The position numbers and the translations under genes are program-made. This document shows positions 10,601 to 19,166 of a DNA stretch of 64,000 nucleotides, one piece after another. Below the pieces are notes generated by a model that saw only the letters and a list, made by a program, of their open reading frames with translations, had not been told where the DNA came from and ran no database searches. The stretch lies in the NCBI RefSeq assembly GCF_012641475.1, contig NZ_JABAIL010000011.1, forward strand, positions 136,614 through 200,613, in the 5' to 3' direction. The DNA comes from Flammeovirga agarivorans. GTDB taxonomy: Bacteria; Bacteroidota; Bacteroidia; Cytophagales; Flammeovirgaceae. How positions within the stretch are numbered: position 1 is the stretch's first letter; every line of letters starts with the position of its first letter.

Positions 10601-10891
10601 TTCCAAACAGGTACATCCAACGCCAAAGAGTTTAACTTATATGATGCTTCTTATGTGAAATTAAGACAAGTTTCGATTGGTTATAATATTCCTAAGAGCT
10701 TCTTAAAACGATTGAAAATTGAAGCAGCGAAAGTCTCTGCAGTAGGTAGAAACTTATGGATTATCTATCAAAACACACCACATGGTTTAGATCCAGAAGC
10801 AGCATCATATTCAGGAAATGGTCAAGGTATTGAGCTAGGTTCTTTACCACCAACATCTTCGTTAGGTCTTGATTTCAGAGTATCATTTTAA
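7643..10891 (+). CDS. SusC/RagA-family TonB-dependent outer-membrane glycan transporter
   Basis: At 1082 residues this has the normal length for SusC. A signal peptide ends near LTAQ. A carboxypeptidase-D-regulatory-like domain follows (about residues 27-110, with GQVFSEEDNISLPGVNVRVKGT). Next is the TonB plug (about 108-255) with the typical KEVVVTALG, VVIRGATSL, PLYVVDGVPID and GANAAALYGSRAANGVIMITTK blocks. The remainder is the beta-barrel, ending in an aromatic C-terminus (LDFRVSF). It imports oligosaccharides across the outer membrane using TonB energy, together with the SusD lid encoded 10 bp downstream. It heads a four-gene operon with GH99-like and GH92 enzymes, so the imported cargo is probably an alpha-mannose-containing oligosaccharide. 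Family call is secure; substrate is inferred. Confidence 0.97.
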   Translation: MKLKLLFLLLMSLCSSGILTAQVEVEKRIITGQVFSEEDNISLPGVNVRVKGTNYGTITDITGNYSLNVDTGDTLVFSYIGMVSKEISIANQKVVDVSLEVEVEHLKEVVVTALGISREKESLSYATQGVEGESLTEVKQADVITNLAGRVAGVQITGADSPTGTSRVVIRGATSLTKDNQPLYVVDGVPIDSEGGDTGVSLAGGSDNIDYGGATSFINPEDIADIQVLKGANAAALYGSRAANGVIMITTKKSSSANESWGVTYGLNYQIREITQYPDFQNVYGAGSNTRVGSSQNHFDYETGLPDLYNFRRSWGAPMVGQEVLSYNGQVGTYDAQPNNIKDFFQRGRNITNNLTLQKKGEKGSLYLSYSNMDATDIIEGSNLQVRNTFNVRTTRKFTKYLEADVKVTYVSEKTTNRIQKNGSEKNPYNSFIYMHRNVKLEELSPWKDEFGNEIGQVEDFFNPYWAMNENKNEDTQERFLPVVSLKSKISKDLNVRVRVGGDVRMRKGYVFSNMGAALDPDGMYQMINRNTQVWNYEGFINYKKRFGKIDFFATAGASRFDKSIDFTNSVINTLIVPDVPSASNAATLPIVTQGVDNKRIHSVFATSSIGYNNVIYLDLSARNDWSSSLPEGHNSYFYPSLGTSFVFTNALDIGSSVLSFGKIRGSIAQVGNDTGFNELNNTFNYGGNYNGMAWVTNQTMLRNPDLRPETTNSWEIGSELKFFNNRISLDATYYNNRTYDQIIRIDLPSGAGYQTKMINAGEIQNRGVELTLGVSPVQTNNFQWDMMVNWSKNISKVNSLYKDPASGAELDRIEYRGYSTVSVNAEVGYPFGVIRGEKWLTDDEGNKLVSPDGLPIANPNQILGNAQPDWLGSINNSFRFKNFDLSFLIDVKMGGDLYSVSRSKAETWGNTANTVEGREDYWFSSIVLGENASERNGDGLYGTEYDDSERSKGILLDAYEAVQNPETGEWEKVGKNTTYVSPQNFFQTGTSNAKEFNLYDASYVKLRQVSIGYNIPKSFLKRLKIEAAKVSAVGRNLWIIYQNTPHGLDPEAASYSGNGQGIELGSLPPTSSLGLDFRVSF

Positions 10892-10901
10892 TTAGAAGAG
10901 C

Positions 10902-12626
10902 ATGTTTAAGAAATATATCAACAATATCATTATCGCAAGTGCAATTCTATGTAGTGCATCGAGTTGTACACAAGACTTTGAGGAGTTAAATACCAACCCT
11001 CATGAGTTTCAGACTGCTACACCGGATGTATTGTTCCCTGGTGTTGTAAAAAAATCGTTGGATGTGGTGAAAGGTGATCCTGCCAATAAAATGTATTTAC
11101 AATACTCACATTATACTACTGCAGGTGGAGGTCCTTACAATACTTATTGGTATTCTGATCCTCTAGGAGAAAGCTGGTGGGAAGATTTTTATACTCAATT
11201 GATTATGGATCTTCAGTCTATCATCGACCTTTATGGAGATAACCCAAGATATGTCAACCAAGTGGGTATGGCCAAAATTTATAAGTCATACTTGGCTTCT
11301 GTGATTTTAGGAACTTGGGGACCAATGCCTTACTCTGAAGCATGGCAACAAAAACTAAGTATTGGTTTTGATAGTGAAGAAGAAGTTCTAGAAAGCTTAT
11401 TAACGACACTTTCAGAAACGTATGAAGTAATGGAAACAGGAGAGGACACAATGGATGATCCTATTTTCCATGGAGATATCGACAAGTGGAGAAAATTTGC
11501 GAATACATTATCGTTAAAATTAGCCTTACGTTACCAAAATATGGGTGCGAACATTACCGATTTTGGTAAGTTAGCAATGGAGAGAGAAGCTGATTTGATC
11601 GGTATGGAATCTGAATCAGTAGTTGCTGCATGGGGTACTCTGGAAGAAAACTGGAATTACTTCTACAGAGAATTCAGACACCAAAATAGTAGCAGTCAAT
11701 TACAACGATTCAGTCACGTTTTCTATACACAACTTAGAGATCTAAAAGATCCAAGAGTTGAAGTATATGCACAGGCTCCTGTTTTGGGATATACATTAAG
11801 AGATACTTTAACTACTCAAACAGATGAGAGAGTAGTGGTTGAATACAATGCACCTTTTGTAGGTAAACCAAAATCAACGACACCACATGATAATTGGGCG
11901 TTGACGGATCAACAAAATCCATATAGTGGTTTAGGAGATGATAGTTTCTCTGATATTTCAGAGAAGTATTATGCAAAAGACTATGCTCCAACCATCTTAG
12001 GCTATGCTGAAACTTGTTTTATGAAAGCAGAGGCAAAATTACTTCACTGGGGTGGTGGACAATCTGCCGAGGCCTACTATAACGAAGGAATTAGAGCTTC
12101 ATTTGCTCAGCATGAAATCTCTGAGAGTGTAGATACTTACCTAGAGAATGATGGAGTGAAATGGGGAACAAAGTCTGAAGGAGTTAGAGATTATAGATCT
12201 ATTGTTACTGCAAAAGTTGAAAATGGTCCAATCGAACAAGTATTAGTTCAACGATGGATTGCAGGTTTCTTCCAAGGCTTTGATGCTTGGTGTTTAATTC
12301 GAAGAACAAACGGAATATTTGATCTGCCTCCTCATTTCAATTCAGATCAAAATGGTGTGGGACAAGCAACGAATCTTCCGGAGAGAATTTTATTCCCTAC
12401 AAAGGAGCAAAGGTTAAACACGAATGGATATTATCAAGGATTGGCTCATCTTGGTGGTGCTGATTTCTTAAATACAAGATTGAAATTATCAGTTCCAAAA
12501 AATTATAAAGATTGGGGAGCGATGAACCCTATCATGAATACCGATGTACTGAGATACTATTATGGTACGACGCTAGAAGAATACGAAGCGGCAGGAATTG
12601 ATTTTGAAATTATCGAGAGACTATAA
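10902..12626 (+). CDS. SusD/RagB-like surface glycan-binding lipoprotein
   Basis: This 574-residue lipoprotein has its lipobox at S-A-S-S-C22 after a short hydrophobic signal. The family start (CTQDFEELNTNP) and the helical TPR-like body (for example GMAKIYKSYLASVILGTWGPMPYSEA and TLSLKLALRY) place it with the SusD-like group often annotated as SusD/RagB nutrient-binding outer-membrane lipoproteins. The C-terminal half contains the usual ETCFMKAEAKL helix and a VLVQRWIAGFFQGFDAW segment. It sits on the outer face of the outer membrane and hands glycan to the SusC partner, whose gene ends 10 bp upstream. The next gene also begins 10 bp away, so all are one transcript. Confidence 0.95.
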   Translation: MFKKYINNIIIASAILCSASSCTQDFEELNTNPHEFQTATPDVLFPGVVKKSLDVVKGDPANKMYLQYSHYTTAGGGPYNTYWYSDPLGESWWEDFYTQLIMDLQSIIDLYGDNPRYVNQVGMAKIYKSYLASVILGTWGPMPYSEAWQQKLSIGFDSEEEVLESLLTTLSETYEVMETGEDTMDDPIFHGDIDKWRKFANTLSLKLALRYQNMGANITDFGKLAMEREADLIGMESESVVAAWGTLEENWNYFYREFRHQNSSSQLQRFSHVFYTQLRDLKDPRVEVYAQAPVLGYTLRDTLTTQTDERVVVEYNAPFVGKPKSTTPHDNWALTDQQNPYSGLGDDSFSDISEKYYAKDYAPTILGYAETCFMKAEAKLLHWGGGQSAEAYYNEGIRASFAQHEISESVDTYLENDGVKWGTKSEGVRDYRSIVTAKVENGPIEQVLVQRWIAGFFQGFDAWCLIRRTNGIFDLPPHFNSDQNGVGQATNLPERILFPTKEQRLNTNGYYQGLAHLGGADFLNTRLKLSVPKNYKDWGAMNPIMNTDVLRYYYGTTLEEYEAAGIDFEIIERL

Positions 12627-12636
12627 CATCTGACTT

Positions 12637-13698
12637 ATGAAAAATATATATAAACTTAGCCTTATCTGTGTTTTTGCATTTTTTGGAATATCATGTGAAC
12701 CAGAAAATGAAACAATCGAAGAGCATCCTCTAAGTCAGGAAATTGAAGAAATTCCAGTGACACAAGATTACTTGGTTGGGGCACTTTATACTCAAAATAA
12801 ATGGAATCCAGCTATAGAAGAAGTACCATTGGCAGGGCAATATGAAAACGGAGATGCTACAGCAATGAAACAGCATATAGAATGGGCCACAACAGGAGGT
12901 GTAGATTTCTTTATGTTTAGTTTTAGAGAGTCTTCAAACTCTTTGGATGTAAGCATGATCGAAGCTTTTAGAGAGCAGAATACTGAGAAAACAATGAACT
13001 TCTCTATCCGTTTAAATATCGGACCTTTCAATTTGGATGAAGACAATACCTTGGAAGATATTGGTAGAGTAGATGATTTGATAGAGATTTTCCAACAAAT
13101 GATTCCTTACTTTCAAGATTCTACTTACCAGAAAATTGATGGTAAATACTTAGTAAGTATCATTGGAGCACATAACGTACATTGTAATGATCTACAGGAT
13201 GTATACCGTCAGATCAGAGAAACAATGAGTGCTGAAGGATATGAACTGTATCTTTTAGGTGAACAAGGAAATGGTTGGGTGCCTCCAGCTAGATTTTCGA
13301 TGTTTTATGAAAATGCTCTAGACGCAGTTTCATTCACAACCATGTTCAACGACAACTATTATGACCGTTATTCTGCATTTCCACAATACTTGGACTTGCA
13401 TTGGGATTATAGTAAAGACTATTACATGAATGAAAAAGGTGGAATAGAATGGGTACCTACGGTAGCACCATCTTTCGATCCATTAATTGCTAAGCCGACG
13501 AGTACTTCTTACAAACATGAAAGAAAGGATCAATACTTTAAAGATGTATTGAATGTGGCAAAGAAAAATATTGGCTCCTCTCGCTTAATGATTATCAACT
13601 CATTCAATGATTGGGAAGATGATACACAATTAGAGCCTGGAGAGAGTTACGGAACGACTTCTTTAGAAATACTTAGACAACAAACTAAGGTCAACTAA
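12637..13698 (+). CDS. GH99-like lipoprotein (possible endo-alpha-mannanase or surface glycan-binding protein)
   Basis: This 353-residue lipoprotein has its lipobox at F-G-I-S-C20 and an acidic linker to about residue 45. The rest matches the GH99/WbsX-like (beta/alpha)8 fold: VGALYTQNKWNP at the first strand, WATTGGVDFFMFSFRES in an early strand, and SFNDWEDDTQLEP at about residues 322-334. In characterised GH99 endo-alpha-mannanases the last loop carries an E-x-x-E catalytic pair; here the aligned positions read D325-W-E-D328. Many GH99-like proteins have related acidic variants, so it may be active with altered chemistry or may only bind glycan. It lies between SusD and GH92 (10 and 28 bp gaps), the place where surface endo-enzymes or binding proteins sit in glycan loci. 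Confidence 0.7.
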   Translation: MKNIYKLSLICVFAFFGISCEPENETIEEHPLSQEIEEIPVTQDYLVGALYTQNKWNPAIEEVPLAGQYENGDATAMKQHIEWATTGGVDFFMFSFRESSNSLDVSMIEAFREQNTEKTMNFSIRLNIGPFNLDEDNTLEDIGRVDDLIEIFQQMIPYFQDSTYQKIDGKYLVSIIGAHNVHCNDLQDVYRQIRETMSAEGYELYLLGEQGNGWVPPARFSMFYENALDAVSFTTMFNDNYYDRYSAFPQYLDLHWDYSKDYYMNEKGGIEWVPTVAPSFDPLIAKPTSTSYKHERKDQYFKDVLNVAKKNIGSSRLMIINSFNDWEDDTQLEPGESYGTTSLEILRQQTKVN

Positions 13699-13726
13699 AA
13701 CTTCAATCTGAAATCAAAATATTAAA

Positions 13727-16012
13727 ATGAAAATAACGAATTTATTGGTTCTGGCACTCCTTTGTATGGGGTGTCAGAAATATAGTACTGTTGGTAAAGA
13801 AGAACTATCAGATAAGCTTTCTTATGTCGATCCTTTTGTAGGAACGGGATACCATGGGCATACTTTTCCGGGAGCAACAACACCAAACGGAATGGTACAA
13901 TTAAGTCCAGATACTCGTTTTATTGGTTGGGATGCATGTGGAGGATACCATTATTCTGATTCTTCAATTATCGGGTTTTCACACACTCATCTTTCAGGAA
14001 CAGGTATTGGTGATTTAGGGGATGTGCTTATTATGCCTTTTACAGGTGAGGTACATACACAATATGGTGATGCAGAAAATCCAGATTCGGGATATAGATC
14101 GCGTTTTGATCATGATAATGAATCAGCTGAACCGGGATACTATAGCGTTCTTTTGAAGGACTATAATATTAAAGCAGAATTAACGGCTTCAACAAGAGTA
14201 GGCTTTCATCAATATACATACCCTGAAACAGAAAATGCAGGAATGATTCTTGACTTAACAACGGGTATTGCGAACAACAAGAACTTAGAGAATACAATTA
14301 AAATCATTAGTGATACTGAGATTGTTGGTGTAAAAAGCACAAAAGGTTGGGCAAGAAAACAACATGTTTACTTCTATGCTAAGTTCAATAAACCATTTAG
14401 ATATACTCTTTATGGTAATGACAAAGTAGTAGAAGGAAAAACATATACAGGTAAACACGGAAAAGCAGTACTACAATTTGCTACTTCAGAAGCAGAAAAA
14501 GTACAAGTGAAAGTAGGTATTAGTAGTGTAGATATCGATGGTGCAAAAAACAACCTAGAAAAGGAAATAAACCATTGGGATTTCGCTCAAGTAAAAACAG
14601 AAGCATCGGGAAGATGGTCAGAGAAAATTGCTCTGATAGATGCAAACAGTAAAAATGAAGAAAACTTGAAGATATTTTATTCTTCAATGTATCATTCATT
14701 TATAGCTCCTATGACGTTCTCAGATGTAGATGGACGATACAGAACTATTGACCAACAAATTAAAAAAGATACTCAGAATACTGCTTACACTGTATTTTCT
14801 CTTTGGGATACTTTTAGAGGTCTTCACCCATTAATGACGATCATTCAGCCTTCACAAAACCAAGGATACATCCGTTCGTTATTAAAAAAATATGATGAAG
14901 GTGGATTACTTCCAAAGTGGGAACTAATGGGAAATTATACTGGAACAATGATTGGATATCATGCGGTACCCGTTATTGTAGATGCATATATGAAAGGGGC
15001 TAGAGACTTTGATGTTGAAAAAGCTTTTCAAGCGATGCTAGAAGCAAGTCAGTACAACGAAGGCAAAGAGTTTGTCGCTTATGATCCTGTCGTAAAGGAA
15101 AAAATGATGCCTATGGGCAAATATTATAATCAAACCTTAGGTTATATCCCTGCAGACAAAGAAAATGAATCTGTTTCTAAAGCATTAGAGTATGCTTACA
15201 ATGATTACTGTATTGCTGTTATGGCCAAAGATCTTGGTAAAATGGAGATCCATAAAAAATACATGGAACGTTCGAAAAGATACCAAAAATACTATGATCC
15301 AAAAACAGGTTTTATGCGTGGCAAATTAAGTACCGGAGGTTGGAGAGAGCCATTTGATCCGAAGTTTAGTCAACATAGAAAAGATGATTATACGGAAGGC
15401 AACGCATACCAATGGAGTTGGTTTGTACCGCATGATGTAGAAGGATTAAAAGACCTAATGGGAGGGGAGACTTATTTCGAAGAAAAATTAGACTCTTTAT
15501 TTACTACAAGTTCACAATTAGCAGGTGAACATGCGAGTGCAGATATTACAGGTATGGTTGGTCAGTATGCTCATGGTAATGAACCAAGTCATCATATTGC
15601 TTACATGTATAACTATATCAATGAACCTCATAAAACGCAGTATATGGCAGACTACTTACTTCAAAATCATTATTCTGCTACACCAGAAGGAATAATTGGT
15701 AATGAAGATTGTGGTCAGATGTCTGCTTGGTACATTTTAAGTAGTATCGGTTTTTATCCAGTATGTCCAAGTGAAACGACTTATGCTATCGGTAGACCAT
15801 TGTTTGATAGCGTTAGTATTCAATTAGAAAACGGTAAAAACTTCACTGTAAAGACGATCAACAATAAAATTGAAAATAAGTACATCAAGAAAATCACACT
15901 TGATGGGGTGGATTTGAAAAAGCCTTTTATAGATCATAGTGATATCATGGAAGGGAAGACACTAGAAGTAACGATGACTGATGAACCTATGACAGAAAAT
16001 ATCTTTATGTAA
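13727..16012 (+). CDS. GH92 exo-alpha-mannosidase, lipoprotein
   Basis: This is a 761-residue lipoprotein with lipobox L-C-M-G-C16. It carries the GH92 hallmarks in order: VDPFVGTGYHGHTFPGATTP near residue 30, SLWDTFRGLHPL near 360, HGNEPSHHIAYMYNY (N618, E619) and GNEDCGQMSAWY (N659-E660-D661) with GFYPVCPSE. GH92 enzymes are calcium-dependent inverting exo-alpha-mannosidases; the Glu of the NEPS block and the acidic pair of the GNED block correspond to the catalytic acid/base region. It is the last gene of the SusC operon (28 bp after the GH99-like gene) and is followed by a strong hairpin at 16023. Role: removal of terminal alpha-mannose in the periplasm or at the membrane. Linkage preference cannot be read from sequence. 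Confidence 0.95.
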   Translation: MKITNLLVLALLCMGCQKYSTVGKEELSDKLSYVDPFVGTGYHGHTFPGATTPNGMVQLSPDTRFIGWDACGGYHYSDSSIIGFSHTHLSGTGIGDLGDVLIMPFTGEVHTQYGDAENPDSGYRSRFDHDNESAEPGYYSVLLKDYNIKAELTASTRVGFHQYTYPETENAGMILDLTTGIANNKNLENTIKIISDTEIVGVKSTKGWARKQHVYFYAKFNKPFRYTLYGNDKVVEGKTYTGKHGKAVLQFATSEAEKVQVKVGISSVDIDGAKNNLEKEINHWDFAQVKTEASGRWSEKIALIDANSKNEENLKIFYSSMYHSFIAPMTFSDVDGRYRTIDQQIKKDTQNTAYTVFSLWDTFRGLHPLMTIIQPSQNQGYIRSLLKKYDEGGLLPKWELMGNYTGTMIGYHAVPVIVDAYMKGARDFDVEKAFQAMLEASQYNEGKEFVAYDPVVKEKMMPMGKYYNQTLGYIPADKENESVSKALEYAYNDYCIAVMAKDLGKMEIHKKYMERSKRYQKYYDPKTGFMRGKLSTGGWREPFDPKFSQHRKDDYTEGNAYQWSWFVPHDVEGLKDLMGGETYFEEKLDSLFTTSSQLAGEHASADITGMVGQYAHGNEPSHHIAYMYNYINEPHKTQYMADYLLQNHYSATPEGIIGNEDCGQMSAWYILSSIGFYPVCPSETTYAIGRPLFDSVSIQLENGKNFTVKTINNKIENKYIKKITLDGVDLKKPFIDHSDIMEGKTLEVTMTDEPMTENIFM

Positions 16013-16022
16013 ATAATAAATT

Positions 16023-16066
16023 ATTCACTTCCACCCATTAGTTAGTAGCAATGGATGGAAGTGAAT
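16023..16066 (+). terminator. Hairpin after the SusC-GH92 operon
   Basis: A nearly perfect 15-16 bp stem begins ATTCACTTCCA and closes with TGGAAGTGAAT, with one mismatch and a 12-nt loop. There is no clear T-run after it, so it could be an RNA-stabilising 3' hairpin or a weak terminator. The rest of 16067-16393 holds no recognisable gene and no ATTAATG repeats; TACATTTC at 16273-16280 is a possible weak -7 box for the regulator. Confidence 0.55.
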
Positions 16067-16393
16067 ATCACTTTGACTTAAATATAAATACCATGTATCG
16101 TAACACTATTACTAATGCTATAATACCGAATTTGGAAAGAAAATCACATACATTTGAGATTACTGTTTTCAACCAAAAAGAGCATGATAAATAAGGTGAA
16201 ATAGCCTCTCAATGAGATAATTTGTTTAAACAAAAGAAAATTGTTGTTGGTTTTTTAAATTCATTATGAATTTACATTTCAAATGACTACTTTTCTGAAA
16301 GAAAGAATATTAGTTGAATAAAAATCTATCTACGCACTGACCACTTCATTGAGTTACTTATTTTTTAATCTTTACTAAACAGGTTGCATTTAT

Positions 16394-19045
16394 ATGAGAA
16401 AGTATTTTTACTTTTTACTCACTTTACTAGTTTTTGCCTTCCATTCTGTTGTCAGTCAACCCGCTGGTTTACAATTTGGTAGCCACGAATCATTAATTGA
16501 TCAACGTACTGGTCTAAAATTAATGGATGGTAAGAAATTAAATGTAAATGAGGAATTAGAACTGACTGTCGATGTATTTTTTAATAGATCACCGAAACAC
16601 TACTTTGGTTATATCTTAAGAATAATAGATGATAGTCATCGGAACATCGATATTGTATATAATTACAAGTCGAATAGGTTTAATGATTTCAGTATTATCT
16701 ACGACCATCAATTAACGCCTATAAAATTTAACTACAAAAACAGAAGAAACGCATTAAATAAAAAGTGGAGGAAACTTAAGTTTAAATTAGACGTCAAGAA
16801 CAATGAAATTTCTTTGAGCCTTGACGATAGAACTTATTCTTACAAAGTAGAGAATGGGATTCCTCCAATGAAAGGACTGAAATTTTATTTTGGTGCCAAT
16901 AATAACCCTTATTTTAAGGCACATGATGTGCCTCCAATGACCCTGAAAAATCTTCAAATTACTTCTGATAACACTGGGTACACTTGGCCTCTAGACGAGA
17001 AAGAAGGTGAAGTGGCACATTGTAAAGATAATCCCGAGTACAATGGTAAAGTGATGCACCCAATTTGGGTAAAACAGACTCATTCAAAATGGGATGCTTC
17101 TTTTAATGAAACAATTCAATCAGGTTTATACTGTTTCTTAGAGAATGGGTCAGGTATGTACTTTGTTAAGGATAAAAACTTATACCGCCATGACTTTCAA
17201 ACCTCAGAAACAAAGAAGGTAGGTCCTTTCGCAATCGACCTAAAATCAGATGTACGTAATCGTTTAGTAAAGAATGGGAATAAACTATTGGTGTATAACC
17301 TCAAAAAAGATTTTGTTTATTCTTATGATATTAAAAGCCAAAAGTTTGAAAAGTTTAGTGCAGATTATCCAATAAGTCAAACAGCAACACACCATGCTCA
17401 GTGGTTTGATAAGAACAATAAATCAATTATGATTTTTGGTGGTTATGGCAATCATGAATTCAATAGCCATTTTACAAAATACGATATAGAGAAAAATAAT
17501 TATACCGATATCAATGTAACAGGTGATAAAATCACCCCTAGGTATTACACCGGTGTCGGCTATGGCAAAAAAGGGCATGTATATTTATTTGGTGGATATG
17601 GGAGTGTATCAGGGCAGCAAATTATTAATCCTGAAAACTTCTATGACCTGTATGAGTTCAATGAAAATACATCAACATTAAAGAAAGTATTTACTTGGGA
17701 TACTCCATCAGATTCTTTTGTTTCTGCAAGGTCAGTAGTTGTTGATACTACTGATAATCAATTGTATGCTCTGACTTTTGATAACCATAAGTTTAAAAAC
17801 GAAATTACCCTAAGAAATTATGATCTAGCTTCTGGAGAAATGAAAATATTCCCCGTGGCTATTCCTTTTAATTTTAGTGATTTAAAAACGGTTGTGGACC
17901 TTACTTTTGATACTCAATACCAGAAGCTATATGCTATTTTAATTGAGAAAGTAGGGGTAGAATCACAGATAAAAGTGTTCTCATTAAATTTAATGGGAGG
18001 ATTTTATATTCCAGAATTACCAAAAGAGACTGCAGAAATTGTGGCTGTTGAGGATGAGCCTGCATCATGGAACCTAGTTCTATTTATGGCGACCTTCTCT
18101 CTACTAATGGTAGGTGTTGTTATCTGGAGAAAATCTAGAAAAACAATTGAGGATAAGACTGAAGAGTCGTCTCAAACTACAACGGTGATTGAAAAAACTG
18201 AGTCGGCATCTTCGGATGTTTTAGCTACCAAAGAAGAACCAAAACCAAAGTCTGAACCTGTTGTAGAAACCGTTACAATTGAGGAGCCTGTTAAAGTCCA
18301 ACCACCGAAAGTAAAGAAATCAACTATTAACTTCTTTGGAGGTTTTAGAATCTTTGATAGTACTGGAAAAGACATCTCTAATGAATTTACTCCACTAATT
18401 AAGCAGTTGTTTATCTTGATTACCATCTCACAATATATTAATGGTAGAGGTGTCTCAGCAGATAAAATGATAAAACTGTTTTGGTATGATATGCCATTGA
18501 GTAAGGCAAGAAACAATAGAGGAGTAAACCTTACCAAATTAAGAAGGTTATGTAAAACCATAGGTGAGGTTAAGTTTTTGAAAGATGCTGATTTCTGGAA
18601 GTTAGAAATTGGAGAGGAAGTGAATATTCCTTTCTTCGAATTGAAAGAATTATTAGTAAAACCTCAATCACGAGAAACGTTATTGAAAATATTAGAGATT
18701 CTTGATACAGGTAAGTTACTATTAGGTACGGATTACGAGTGGATGGAAGAGATGAAGGCTGAAATCGTCAATCATCTAATCGAAACGTTGTATGGATACC
18801 TTACTTCATCAGAAGTGAAACTATCTAATCAGGAAAAACTAAAAATTAGTGATACTATTTTACAATATGACCATATCCATGAAGAAGCTACTTTGATTAA
18901 ATGTCAACTGCTTTCTTCACAAGGAATGCATAGCGTAGCAAAAGATATTTTCAATAAGTTCAAGGATGAATATGAATCGATTTACGATGAAAAATTCGAT
19001 ATGCATTACAATGAATTCTTGAGAGAAATGGGAAATACCTATTAA
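16394..19045 (+). CDS. Transmembrane SARP-like transcriptional activator with periplasmic propeller-like sensor
   Basis: The 883-residue protein has a signal peptide (to about residue 21). A beta-rich region follows (about 22-215) that begins like a LamG/concanavalin-type sandwich, then a Kelch-like propeller (about 230-545, with repeated blocks such as IMIFGGYGNHEF and VYLFGGYGS). One transmembrane helix lies at about 559-578, then a charged linker. From residue ~643 the cytoplasmic part matches a SARP/OmpR-type winged helix (INFFGGFRIFDSTG, QLFILITIS, MIKLFWYDMP, NNRGVNLTKLRRL, ADFWKLEIGEEV), followed by a helical BTAD-like region (about 755-880, LLLGTDYEWMEEM). It resembles in layout the hybrid or SusR-type sensors of glycan loci but uses a SARP output. 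Its own upstream region lacks the repeats found before the other genes. It is the obvious candidate activator of the locus. Confidence 0.82.
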   Translation: MRKYFYFLLTLLVFAFHSVVSQPAGLQFGSHESLIDQRTGLKLMDGKKLNVNEELELTVDVFFNRSPKHYFGYILRIIDDSHRNIDIVYNYKSNRFNDFSIIYDHQLTPIKFNYKNRRNALNKKWRKLKFKLDVKNNEISLSLDDRTYSYKVENGIPPMKGLKFYFGANNNPYFKAHDVPPMTLKNLQITSDNTGYTWPLDEKEGEVAHCKDNPEYNGKVMHPIWVKQTHSKWDASFNETIQSGLYCFLENGSGMYFVKDKNLYRHDFQTSETKKVGPFAIDLKSDVRNRLVKNGNKLLVYNLKKDFVYSYDIKSQKFEKFSADYPISQTATHHAQWFDKNNKSIMIFGGYGNHEFNSHFTKYDIEKNNYTDINVTGDKITPRYYTGVGYGKKGHVYLFGGYGSVSGQQIINPENFYDLYEFNENTSTLKKVFTWDTPSDSFVSARSVVVDTTDNQLYALTFDNHKFKNEITLRNYDLASGEMKIFPVAIPFNFSDLKTVVDLTFDTQYQKLYAILIEKVGVESQIKVFSLNLMGGFYIPELPKETAEIVAVEDEPASWNLVLFMATFSLLMVGVVIWRKSRKTIEDKTEESSQTTTVIEKTESASSDVLATKEEPKPKSEPVVETVTIEEPVKVQPPKVKKSTINFFGGFRIFDSTGKDISNEFTPLIKQLFILITISQYINGRGVSADKMIKLFWYDMPLSKARNNRGVNLTKLRRLCKTIGEVKFLKDADFWKLEIGEEVNIPFFELKELLVKPQSRETLLKILEILDTGKLLLGTDYEWMEEMKAEIVNHLIETLYGYLTSSEVKLSNQEKLKISDTILQYDHIHEEATLIKCQLLSSQGMHSVAKDIFNKFKDEYESIYDEKFDMHYNEFLREMGNTY

Positions 19046-19072
19046 AAGATAAACTTATACTCAACAGAGCGT

Positions 19073-19116
19073 AAAAAAGATGTTGAATCGTTTCGTTGAT
19101 TCAACATCTTTTTTTA
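19073..19116. terminator. Bidirectional terminator between regulator and Ig-like lipoprotein
   Basis: A perfect 12-bp stem, AGATGTTGAATC (19078-19089) with GATTCAACATCT (19098-19109), has an 8-nt loop. It is flanked by an A-run on the left and a T-run on the right, and so serves both convergent genes. Confidence 0.92.
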
Positions 19117-19166
19117 TGAACAATATCCTAAATTGAAAACATTGAATATTATGCTGTATCAATTCA

